A stretch of 64,000 nucleotides of DNA from Podaxis mareebaensis (lineage: Eukaryota; Basidiomycota; Agaricomycetes; Agaricales; Agaricaceae): the NCBI GenBank assembly GCA_018524725.1, contig JAEUWP010000252.1, positions 62,001-126,000 on the forward strand. The letters run 5' to 3'. The position numbers and the translations under genes were made by a program. Below, one piece after another: positions 10,953 to 20,954 of the stretch (positions within the stretch are counted from its first letter, which is position 1; every line of letters starts with the position of its first letter). The notes under the pieces were generated by a model. The model made no database searches. It worked only from the letters and a program-made list of their open reading frames with translations, and had not been told where the DNA came from.

Positions 10953-12693
10953 TTAGACGAGTTCATCCACCGAAGCCTGTCGGTGTGCTGTAGTTGGAAT
11001 ATCATACTGCGTATTCGGGTGAGGCCTCGTTGTGGGGTATATACTGCGGGCACAAAAAGGGCGATGATAAGTAGGGATCAGCAAGCGTCCAAGCGGAGGT
11101 TGGGAATGCGGAAGCCTTGGGTAGAGAGGTTCAGGTGGAGATAATATAGGTGAGGGAGGCAGGGAAGCAGATAGGGGTGGCGAAAGCGGAATATCTGGGA
11201 GTTGAGGGGGCTGATCGCCGATGTGTGCCATAGAAGGAAGTGAGAGTTGATAGGAGTGGGCAAGATCATAGGACTGAGCGCAAATAGAGAAAGTACAGAT
11301 GTTAACGGCGCCATTAGACTCGATGGCAGCTTGCTCTTCGTTCACGCTGAGTTGGGAGACCCGGCTTTCGGATTTGGTTGGGGATGATGCAACGAGTGTG
11401 TGCAAAGAAGGGTTGGATGAAGAGATGAGTGTGGGATTGGAGATGGGAGGAAATTGACTTGTGGGAACGACTTTGTCGGGCATGCGCTTCATAGCCTTGA
11501 GCCCACTATAAGAAGGGATCAGAAGCGGGTTGTGACGGCAAGTGTCTAGATACTCACAGGCTTCCGAAAGAGCTGGTCGGGATGTTGGTTCCTTTCCCTA
11601 CCGGGCGCTTGCGTAGAATAGTGGTCTTGGTCCAATGCCAGCCCTTGACGTATTCTTTCTTTGCTTCTTCACCAAAACCGAAGAAAAGGAAAAAAATGAA
11701 AGATGATACCGGCATGGCCCACCAAAAAAGCATCATAACCCGACGAAATTCAGGAGGAATGACCGTTTCGGGAAATTGGTCAATCCGCGAGAAATTCGAA
11801 TGAACATCTGCCCAGGATGTCCACGGGCGAAGTCCCCCGGATACGTTATTATATAGATTGTATGATGTCAAGATTGTGCCCCAGACCATCTCAGTCACGG
11901 CCATAGCAATCAGTCGAAGGTAGCGGTTAGTTGTGAGGGCGGAGTTGGAGTTTTGGAGGTGTAAAGCAAACGTCAAGCGGCGGCTTATAAAATGGTGGAG
12001 GGCAACAGCTAATTAAAGTGGTGAGCATTGGCGAAGTACTTGTAAGTGTCTCGGATCACTTACCGGCATAAATCATCGTAATAACAGAGAAGAGCAACTG
12101 AGGTAACCAAATGATGAGGATGGCCTGGACAGAGATATATACAGCTGCCTGGCATCCCGTATTTTCAAAGACGTCATAACGATGTCCTTGAACAACGTAG
12201 TCTGAAGGGAAGGAGTACCGTCAGGGCATAGCGTCCAGTACGGATTATTCAGGGGGCTTACGGAGCGCCATAAACATGAGCGGGAACCCGAAGCATAGGA
12301 CAGCTTCGAAGATCATACGACGGCGTCGGTCCATATAATCGAAGGAGATCTTTCGCGATGACGAAACCATCTCCAAATGCTTGCAAACACATAGAGTCGC
12401 CAAAGGTAAAGCATACGATGCACCGACGACGATTTTCGAGGCTAGTAGTCGTGGTGAGGAAATGCGTTATATAGTCGTGACGATCACTCACTGACGTCGC
12501 ACCACACCAGTGCAGTAGCTCTAGAATTTCCGGCCCAAATCAATGAGTTGACGCCATAAATTATGTCGACAAGGAACAGCCAGACGATAATTGAAAGAGT
12601 TGCGATATTTCTTGCCCTCCAGTGCCAAGGAAGTGGGATGAGGACTAACAGAGCAGCGAGAAATGAGAAAATTGGTAGTTCCGGGTGTTCCAT
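10953..12693 (-). CDS. STE3-type pheromone receptor R2 (B mating-type locus)
   Basis: A seven-helix pheromone receptor with the same intron plan as R1 and R4 (about four introns). It starts MEHPELPIFSF, with the STE3 TM1-2 block LIPLPWHWRARN and IIYGVNSLIWAG. A later exon has the STE3 block at 'VVQGHRYD' with ENTGC after it. The TM5-7 exon (11554-11976) carries NRYLRLIAMAV, WADVHSNFSRIDQ and FFLFFGFGEEAKK. The last exon is a long Pro/Ser-rich tail of about 180 residues containing YHRPFC, TRPHP and the terminal HRQASVDELV, shared almost exactly with R4. The start is the ATG at 12693; the next upstream in-frame codons are not ATG. It is divergent from Ph3 across 584 bp holding two exact CATTGTGAC elements. 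It is the closest relative of R4. Confidence 0.9.
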
Positions 12694-12793
12694 CGTCAAA
12701 AAGAAGTGAAGGTGTAAATGTCGTGCACCACATTTCGCAATTCCATTCTTTGAGTTTTAAGCTTGGTTTGAGAGAAGGGTACGTGCTCTGGAC

Positions 12794-12802
12794 GTCACAA
12801 TG
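12794..12802 (-). promoter_or_regulatory. CATTGTGAC element in the R2 promoter
   Basis: GTCACAATG lies 101 bp upstream of the R2 ATG. A second, looser copy (CACCATTGTCCGTCAC) follows at about 12811. Confidence 0.5.
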
Positions 12803-13073
12803 GGGTGTGACACCATTGTCCGTCACAGTAAGTTTGTCACAACGTTCCTGGATTTCATGTCAGGTATACATGACGAGATCTAGATCTGGGATGTAGATAT
12901 CCATCGACTGAATGACCACTAGAAGAAATTATATCGCCAAGTAGTACTTACAAGGTGTAAGGGGTTTCCTGTGGAGTACACGCTGAGATAACCAGTGGTG
13001 ATGCATGTACCAAATGCCCTTCAGGTAAAGTCTGCCACGAGTGAGTACGGGGCAAGGAGCTCCGTGACGCTCT

Positions 13074-13082
13074 CATTGTGAC
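13074..13082 (+). promoter_or_regulatory. CATTGTGAC element in the Ph3 promoter
   Basis: An exact copy lies 196 nt upstream of the Ph3 ATG. GTGTCACAG and CCATTGTTG near-copies lie closer to the gene. Confidence 0.5.
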
Positions 13083-13182
13083 GGTGACCAGACGGTCACT
13101 CAAAAAAGTACGAAGTGTCACAGTCAACATTGAATGCCCAAAATGTTAGGCTTGTTGGAAGGTTCCATTGTTGCCTGTGGTA

Positions 13183-13188
13183 TATAAG
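13183..13188 (+). promoter_or_regulatory. TATAAG box of Ph3
   Basis: The sequence TATATAAG (13181-13188) sits about 90 nt before the Ph3 start codon. Confidence 0.5.
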
Positions 13189-13277
13189 CGATAAACGCTG
13201 CCAGAAAAAAGCTCAGCGTCTTATTCTTGCCTTTCGTTGCTCTTTCGCTACTTGGTCCGTGACCTCGCGCTTTACCA

Positions 13278-13439
13278 ATGGATGCTTTTGAAACCTTCCT
13301 CGACCTCTCCGTCTTAGACCTCGACCTCCCAAATATTCCGGAACAGGTACCCGGACCAACGGGCGATCTCGGTGGCCCACCTGTGGATCAAGAACGTGCT
13401 GGCTCCCCCGTTCTCTCTTCTTTATGCATTATATCCTGA
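13278..13439 (+). CDS. Mating pheromone precursor Ph3 (CaaX: CIIS)
   Basis: A single-exon gene of 53 codons, MDAFETFLDLS to SSLCIIS-stop. It has a clear CIIS prenylation box and a classical ER processing site (VDQER) ten residues before the cysteine, giving a likely mature peptide AGSPVLSSLC with a farnesylated cysteine methyl ester. The N-terminal MDxFE pattern links it to Ph1. It is divergent from R2, with a TATA-like box 95 nt upstream and a CATTGTGAC element further out. Being below 60 codons, it is easily missed by gene finders. Confidence 0.9.
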   Translation: MDAFETFLDLSVLDLDLPNIPEQVPGPTGDLGGPPVDQERAGSPVLSSLCIIS

Positions 13440-14324
13440 ATTCTCGCGCTCACGCTTTGATAGCGGTATGCTCAATCACCAACCTCCCTAGGTCAGATAG
13501 TGATTAACAGTGATTTTTATCCTAGTGCTAGCTACCTGTAACATAACATTTAATTGCCAACTCTTCTTCTCGACTTCGAAAACTTGGCCTTTTCGTTCAT
13601 TTATTGGTAAGCTTCTTCCTTTTGCGTCGCCGCTAGTTTCTGAAACCTCTTACAAGGATTTCGCCTCGTTCTCACCATATCCCCTTCATCCTATACCCTG
13701 ATATGTAGCACATAGTTTCCGATATCCAGCTTATTTATTATGGAATGTATTGTTTGAAGCGATGCGAATATTGAATACCGTCGACCGCCTTTTCCAACCA
13801 GGATTTTCAACGATCAACGTGAATCAGACTGACTTTCACTTTTACTGCTCACTGTTCTCTGAACTGTTCTATATTTGGATAGGGTGTGGATCAGACTCAA
13901 TTGACGGTTTTCCGGCGTTCTACATAACTACATGAAGTGTGGAGCAAGATACAAAATTTCTTCCGCACTGGGGACACTCGTATGCCGTCAGATGTGACAT
14001 ATTGATATGTGACTCTGTCGCCCATTTACCTGTCGCAAAGATTCTGGGAAGCGACTTAGTATCACCGTATTTGGACCGCTGTCTGGCAAAGATACCCTAT
14101 TTGAATAGCTGGAGGTGTTGGTACTGACTTGAGGGCGATTATGGGCTTGACCAAGTGGTTGTACCTGGCCGCAGTACCAGACAGATACATATCGAATTAA
14201 TGTGCAAGAGAATGGGGTCAAAAAGCATGGATTGAAGCTAGATAGAACGAAGTGGCTACTGATACAATAGAAGAATTAATGATTTATATATGGTAGAGTT
14301 CGTAAGGCGGTATGAATGAGAAGT
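13440..14324. other. Intergenic between Ph3 and the 3' end of R3
   Basis: I looked for a further CaaX-ending frame on both strands and found none. Only short unassignable frames are present. Confidence 0.4.
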
Positions 14325-15750
14325 CTACCATGGACAAGTTCGAATACTCGAGGAGTCACTCCGGTGCCCTGAGGTAGCAAGCGCGACCTCCCAAGTTGGA
14401 GGTGGAGACGTCACTGATGCATCGTTCTTCGTCGATAGCATAGAGCTGCAAGGGGGGTAGGGAGATTTTGAGAGCACAGGTAGAGGGAGGGACGGCAAAA
14501 ATTGGTCGATTTTGGTTTTTTCGGGTCGGAAACCGAGAAAGGACCTGGGAGGTTTGTGAGGAATGTGGTTTTCGGTGTAATAGATCCAGATTACCTGAAG
14601 TCTGTGTAACCTCCGAATGACAGGATACCGCACACCTTTGAGAATGCGGTTGAATAATTCTTCCTGGCTTCCTCCGCGAACCCAAAGAAAAGAACGAATA
14701 CGAAGGAAGAGAAAGGCACAACCCATCGAGTGAATTCCATTGCGACAACGAGAGTATGGTCGCGTCTCCAGAGAATGCCGGGGATTTGCTCCACACGGGA
14801 GAAATTGAAATGAGTATCTTCCCAACTGATCCATGGTTCGATTGGCCTGGCAGTGGCATTCCACCAGATGACGAAGGCTGAAAGGGGTACGGTGCAAAGC
14901 AAATCCGCCATAGCCAAAGCCATAAGCCGGAAGTAGCGCCACACAGTGATGGACGGATGCGAGGCCAAGATCCGGGTAAACTCAATGCGGCGACGAGAAA
15001 ATGTGTATAGCGTCAAAGCTAAAAGGATATCAGTCATCTTCCCACAAACATACATGAAACCTCCTACCGCAGTAGACAGCTGAGATACACCCGATGACCA
15101 GAGGCCACACGCCGGAAATGAAGTAAAACAGTAGTGCGTTATACATGGCAGGAAAACATCCGATGTCTTCGTAAATGTTGAAGCGGTGTCCTTGGACGAC
15201 ATACTCTAGAGGGGAAGTGAGTAAAAGACGGGGACGCTTGTGGAAAGGACCTACGAAGGGCGATATACGACAAAGGAAACAAAACACAAACAGAAGTGTC
15301 AACGAGAATCGCTCGTGCTTTCTGTGGACCGTGTTCCATGAATGTGCCAGACAGTCAGTAAACCATGCTAACCTCATTTTTGGATATAGATGCCGCCCGG
15401 GCTGTGATAATATGATATAACCGTCTGTTGATGCACAACGAAGCAGCAGGAAGTCCCACAGAAGCGCCCATCATGATCCGAATGGCTGTAGTCCGGTCCT
15501 CAGCATCAACGGCACATGCATGAGAGAAGTAGAACGTACAAATTTCACACCAGATTGGTGCAGAGTTGAGAGAATTGCCATGCCAGATGACCGAATTGAC
15601 AAACTGATTCAGACAGGCAAGTGAAGCCCACATCATATAGAAACAGGTCCCAGAATTCCAGGCTTTGAGATGCCATGGTAAGGGAAGGAGTACAAGGATA
15701 AATCCGAGAAAAGCGAAGACAGAAAAGAAGGGATATGTTGGGTCAGACAT
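14325..15750 (-). CDS. STE3-type pheromone receptor R3 (B mating-type locus)
   Basis: A seven-helix STE3 receptor of a different subfamily from R1/R2/R4. Exon 1 starts MSDPTYPFF, with LLPLPWHLKAWNSGTC and NQFVNSVIWHGN, ending at the WCEI position. The next exon has GLPAASLCINRRLYH. A later exon carries VVQGHRFN and EDIGCFPA, then TVWRYFRLMALAMAD, WEDTHFNFSRVEQIP and VLFFGFAEEARK. The first intron site present in R5 (after PWHFE) is absent here. After a donor near 14594 the tail can be read about 70 residues to a stop near 14325; the tail join is the least certain part, since another frame stops at 14356. It is head-to-head with R4, with only 317 bp between the two start codons. Confidence 0.85.
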
Positions 15751-15889
15751 AGCCTTCAGGTGGTATTGAAAGGAAAGTTGTGCGACAAGCGGACATATAA
15801 GCCTCTTATATGACGTCTTGAGCTCAGCATTGTTTGAAGAGCCGCCAGGACCAGCAGGGACAAGGGCGTGACTCGGAAGCCCAACTGAG

Positions 15890-15954
15890 CATTGTGACGT
15901 GCATGGTGAACCATGTCACAATGGGAACATTGACTCGTCACGTTCTATTGTGAC
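15890..15954. promoter_or_regulatory. Cluster of three CATTGTGAC-type elements in the R3/R4 divergent promoter
   Basis: CATTGTGAC at 15890-15898 (+), its reverse complement at 15915-15923, and TATTGTGAC at 15946-15954 (+). AAACAATGCC follows at 15961. All lie within 180 bp of the R4 start codon. Confidence 0.55.
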
Positions 15955-16067
15955 AAGACGAAACAATGCCAGACGATCTTCGGTGTCCCCAGACAGCGAA
16001 AGCACGTATAAGATAGACACTGCAGAGCAATAATGGTCTTCTTGCTGCATCCCTTCTCATTTGCTCT

Positions 16068-17802
16068 ATGAAGTATCCAGAACTGCCCATTTTCTCTTTC
16101 CTTGCCGCAGGGCTAGTCTTGATTCCCTTGCCTTGGCATTGGCGGGCAAGAAACGTTGCGACACTCTCTCTCATTGGATGGCTCTTTGTTGTTGATATAA
16201 TCTATGGGATCAACTCGATAGTGTGGGCTGGAAACGTACGCAATACCTTGCCAATTTGGTGTGACATTGGTAAGTGGTAATACGTAGTACCAGAGGAGAG
16301 TTCCGGCTGATGAACCGTAGCGACCAAGATTGTTGTCGGTGCATCATACGCTCTTCCAATTTCAACTGCGTGCATCTGCAAACACCTTGAAACGGTGTCA
16401 TCCGGACGAAAAGTATCTTTTAGTCACGGAGATCGTCGTCGACGCATGCTTTTTGAGGGTACCATGTGTTTTGGTTTGCCTCTCATTTTCATGGCACTTC
16501 GTAGGTGCCTCCACACTCTGTTGGGAACATACTAAAATCTATTGGTAGATTACATTGTTCAGGGCCATCGATTCGACATCATTGAAAACACTGGTTGTCA
16601 GGCAGCCGCTTATATCTCGATCCCAGCTATTTTGATTATTTGGCTGCCTCAGCTATTGTTCTCCGTCGTTACGATGATCTACGCTAGTAAGTCTCCGTAC
16701 TAAATCATGTCCCATATCTCATCGGGCTTACTTTCTGTCAGCTATTGCTCTTTATCATTTTATCTGCCAGCGTCTGACATTCGCCTCTCACCTTCGAAAT
16801 TCGAACTCGACCCTCACAACCAATTCCTACTTGCGCTTAATCGCAATGGTCATAACGGAAATGCTTTGGGGTACGGCACTGACGTCCTTCAATCTTCATC
16901 ATAATGTCGCAGGCAGACTGTGTCCGTGGACAAACTGGGATGACGTCCACTACAACTTCTCCCGAGTTGGCCTATATCCTGAAGTGGCCATTCCTCCCGC
17001 TTTCCGCCGCGCTAATATGGTCCTTTGGTGGGCAATGCCTGTATCCTCATTCATCTTCTTTGTTTTTTTCGGGTTCGGTGCCGAAGCAAAGAAGGAATAC
17101 ACACGTGTCTGGACCTCATTCACCAAAGTTATTCTTCTGCAAAAACCGTTAGAGAAACAAAAAGTGCTGAAGATCAACGGTTTACCTGGTTCTAGGTGAG
17201 CCCTACTTGCTCTAGCACTTCTCTCCGCCTTACCCTTGCTCAGTGGACTAAAACCTTTGAAACTGGTGGAGAGCAGAAGCAACTCTGCTATCAAATTCCC
17301 CATTATCTCGAATCCTGTCCTTATATCCTCATCCCACCCTTCCCTACATACCCTTACGGCCCCTTCTCCGACAAAATCCGAAACCCAAGTCTCTCGTCTT
17401 GACGCGGCCAAAGGAGAGACCATCATCGATCCGTCCGACACCTTGAGCATCTCTGACTTCTCAATCTATGTTCAATCCCACGACAGCACGCATGCTTATG
17501 GCTCCCCTATCCAGAACCCTGTGTCTACGCGCGTCAGTGATTATCCACCACGACTTCCAGATATTTCCCTCTCGCCGGCGTTATCTCCCTCTGATCCACC
17601 CTCACCTGTACCCTCTGTGCCGGAATCCGTCAGCCCCACATTCCATAGATCGCCGCCCCGCCCCGGATGTTTGCCGAGCCCTGTTTATCACCGCCCGTTC
17701 TGCGGGCCCAGCATTTACCCCATGACGAGACCACATCCGAGTGCTCAGCAAGGAATCGTAGTCACTGTTCACCGACAGGCTTCGGTGGATGAAATTGTCT
17801 AA
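16068..17802 (+). CDS. STE3-type pheromone receptor R4 (B mating-type locus)
   Basis: A seven-helix receptor with five exons. Exon 1 from ATG 16068 reads MKYPELPIFSF, then LIPLPWHWRARN and IIYGINSIVWAG, up to WCDI. Exon 2 has PISTACICKHLE and DRRRRMLFEG. Exon 3 has YIVQGHRFDIIENTGC. Exon 4 covers TM5-7 (YLRLIAMVITE, WDDVHYNFSRVG, FFVFFGFGAEAKK). Exon 5 is the long Pro/Ser-rich tail with YHRPFCGPSIYP and TRPHP, and ends HRQASVDEIV. Both ends are near-identical in pattern to R2, so R2 and R4 are recent paralogues in opposite orientation with Ph3 and R3 between them. No pheromone gene was found downstream. Confidence 0.9.
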
Positions 17803-18787
17803 TGCTTGGTGCTTGATGCTCTTATGATACCTGATGCTTGACGTCCCTTTTGATACCTGTTGCCTGATGAGCACACATACTATAATCTCCTTCGCGTCCA
17901 CGTGTTTTCATATAGGAGCTGGGGTCCATTCCTTGTTTTCGTTCCGTTACGTTCATAACGTTTTAGATTGTATCATTATCTTGCGCTGGATAGGACCATC
18001 CTCTACTTACCGTACAATTTGACTATTACCTGATGTTTGGTGTATTCTGATCCATAGCAACGTTTGGCTCACGATCGCCCGCCTGTATATCTCTCACGTT
18101 TGTGGCAAAGTCACAGCCTCTAAGGCCCCGTGTCCGTTACTTGAATTGTCCCGACTTTGTGAAGAAAGTTGATGTTATATTACCACAAATGCTGACCAGC
18201 TTCCGCATGCAAATGCCCGGATCACGCAATCATGTTGCCACGGCAGGCTCCCAGCTCAACAAAGCTTTCGGCATGCTTTTGTTATTGAACGTCAACCGTC
18301 AGACGGCAGATAACTGTCTCCGTTTCTTTTGCAGAGCAATCCAAATCAGTCCCAACATGCCAGCCTTCACTTTGAACGCCTGGATCCATTTAGTCAGGTT
18401 CAGTGGAATGATCATGCACTGGACCTAACTCCCTCCAATTCCATTCCTTCACGTTATGCTCCTAGGCTCTCAGTGAGAGACTCTCTTCAGCCGCTCTATC
18501 ATGCATCCGCAAGCTGCATAGTACCTTGTCTAAAATGGCGGCGAGAATGACAGCTCCGTTATAGGCATGTTATATGCAGTCTTCAGCGGGGAGCTGACAG
18601 ACAAGAAGGCCGTAATTCGAAGCATTCAAACTCGGAAGTGACAGGCAAACTGTTTCTTCGGAGACCTCCACCTTCCCTTATTGTCACCTCCACGACACCT
18701 TCAATGTTCCAGCAAGCGTATAAATGACCCTCATATCATCCTTAATGAAGTCCCCCAACGCAGCTGCGTCACCTATATCACCTTCTC
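17803..18787. other. Right edge of the pheromone/receptor cluster, no supported gene
   Basis: Short frames only. I checked for a fourth CaaX precursor to match R4 and saw none. CATTGTGAC is absent. Confidence 0.4.
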
Positions 18788-19621
18788 ATGTCTGACACCA
18801 AGGAACAGAAGATCGTCAAGATCACCCCTGGCCTCTACCGTATCCTCCCCAAGGATCCCATGGACATCGCCAAAGGTCCTGGCGGGATCAAGCCAATCCC
18901 GCTGAACCCAGCGGTATATGCGACTGCGCCAGAGAACAATCCCAACCCAATCACCCTCGAACCCCAGAAGAGTGGGAACGAACGCCAAATCGTACGTTAT
19001 TCAGCCACTCTTAGCGGTTCCTTCATGATCAACTCATGATCGTCTTTCACAACAGTGGCAAGTCAAGGTTGTTGACGAAGCCAAAGGCATCTATAACATC
19101 AATCGCGCCGATGGGGTGTGGTTGCCCCCCGAGCATCCACCCACCTTCGGTATTGATGGCCCTCCAGCGGATCGCAAGGCTATTTCTTGTTTGGACGGAG
19201 TGAAAGATAACCCACACAAGTGGAATATTCTTCATGTGCCTCCTAAGTACCCCTGGCTCCAGCAAAATATGTTTGCGTATGTGCCACCTCCGAAGTAGTT
19301 TCCGACGAAGTGGTTAGGTTTACTGAGGGTCGACTCTTCAGCATCATTCCTATTCCAGACGGTGGAGGAGAGCCTAAATATTTCGCCGATGATGGAATCG
19401 CGTTATTAGCGGAGGAAGGTGAAAGTGCTCAAGCCCAAGGTGGAGGATGGAGCATGTCACAGGTGAGTTTGGGTAGATTTTTGAATAATATACGATCTTG
19501 ATGTTTAACGCTATGACAGGACATGATTCTCAGGACGCTGGGCCAGGCTGAAACCCATGTCTGGTACTTTGAGCCCGTTCTCCACACCCAGACTGGGCAA
19601 CCTACCGGCGGTGCTTGCTGA
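18788..19621 (+). CDS. Beta-trefoil protease-inhibitor-like protein, copy 1 (I66-like)
   Basis: A four-exon gene of about 190 residues with no signal peptide. Exon 1 reads ITPGLYRILPKDP and ends ERQI. Exon 2 has WQVKVVDEAKGIYNI, VWLPPEHPPTFGI, NPHKWNILHVPP and PWLQQNMF. Exon 3 has IIPIPDGG and KYFADDG. Exon 4 has MILRTLG and WYFEPVLHTQTGQ, ending GGAC. Introns (GTACGT..CAG, GTATGT..CAG, GTGAGT..CAG) join in frame. The spacing of 'sG.Y.I', 'W.v...' and 'YtI..ad..W..p' resembles the fungal I66 serine-protease-inhibitor/ricin-trefoil group (cospin, cnispin). That assignment is by pattern only; a plain beta-trefoil lectin-like protein is the alternative. Its paralogue is at 25242. Confidence 0.55.
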
Positions 19622-20073
19622 AACCATTAAGAATTCTTTTTTTCTACAAATGTAATATCTCTAAGGGTAAAGTAGCCGATAAGAATTGAACTGAACTGGA
19701 TTTGTCTCTGGAGTTTATCGTTATTTGCGTCGGACGAATGAGCTCCATCCTGAGGCACCTAAACAGCGAATCCGACAATGGAAGCCTTGGGAATAAAGGA
19801 AGTAAATTCAGGCGGCTAGCTTGCCACGGTTACGAGATATGGACTTCACGGATTAAAGGTATGCCAACATCGACCACGGATTATAATCTCTCCGATCGTC
19901 ATCAGAACGAGCAAGCGATCACCTCTTTGCGCCGTACTTAAGCAGCTCGGAACAAATGTTCGCAGGTCGTCTGCTATTCCGAAAGTAAGAGCCCTAATGA
20001 GCTGGAACTGACCCCCCTATGAGCCCTGTGACAGGCCTCAGAAGGTTCAAAGGTGAGATACAACTCCATAGAA
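19622..20073. other. Short intergenic region
   Basis: No supported gene. The two flanking genes converge here. Confidence 0.4.
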
Positions 20074-20954
20074 TCAGCCCAGCAGATCATCTAGGAAGTC
20101 TTGCATTTCAGCTTTAGGATCCTTTGACGGCGCAGAGGTTGGTAGTGCAGGTGCTTCGGCGAGGGCAGTGGTCGCTATAGAGCGACAATATGAGTTCGGA
20201 CGCATGAAAACCTGATTTCTTCGTACCTTTGCGTTCCTTCGCACTAGGTATTGGACGATTTCGTAGCTTTTCCGACTTTGCTCGGAAACGCTCCTTCAAA
20301 TCTGTCAATAGGGCGTAAGTCCTTATGTTCTCCCCAGAGAAGGACCTCGAGCGAACCCCAAGTGGCTTCCGCTGCTGCCTTTTCACGGGCCAAAGATTCG
20401 AGTTCTTCGTTCCACTCTAATGTCTCTAGTTTCCCCTTCCTTGGAGCGGTCGACTGTCCTTTAGGTTTAGATCCCGACGTTATATGATCCAATGAATGGT
20501 CCACGTCATCTTCGTCCTCGAGCTGTGCAACGGGTTCAGATCCTAGTGAGGAACCTTTCTCATCAGATAGACGTTGGTGTTCCAAGAAACTCGATAGGTC
20601 CACTTCGGGTTCTACAATTGGCTCTCCTACACCAATTTCACTTTAATCAGAGTTATAAGACTGATGAACGCAGGACGTACCATCCGATCCCAACTCAGGT
20701 TCAGGTTCGACATATCGATCCGCATTCGAACCAAGCTGTCTCCGAGCGTACTTGGCTGCGCGTTCAGCGGCCTCTTCTTCATCAAGCTCCTCAGGTTTCT
20801 CGCCTTCAAGTAGAATACGTTCACGGAATTCTGCTGGACGACCCCCTCCACGTCTGCCTCGTGCTCTGAGGTATTTGCCGTATCCGCCCCGTGAACGTCC
20901 ACGTCCTCTGCCCCTGGATGAGGATACAGAGTTTGGTGTTGACTCGTTTGACAT
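20074..20954 (-). CDS. Conserved RGG-rich protein of unknown function
   Basis: A four-exon gene on the minus strand. Exon 1 (ATG at 20954) has an arginine/glycine-rich N-terminus (SRGRGRGRSRGGYGKYLRARGR), typical of RNA- or ribosome-associated proteins, then FRERILLEGEKPEEL and AAKYARRQLGSNADRYV. Exon 2, from about 20619, has EVDLSSFLEHQRL and WNEELESLAREKAAAEAT. Exon 3 has DLKERFRAKSEKLR. Exon 4 has DPKAEMQDFLDDLLG just before the stop at 20074. The pattern of basic N-terminus, helical middle and acidic C-terminal hook looks like a conserved nuclear or nucleolar factor, but I cannot name the family. The joins were placed at GT-AG sites that restore continuous homology-like sequence. Confidence 0.6.
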
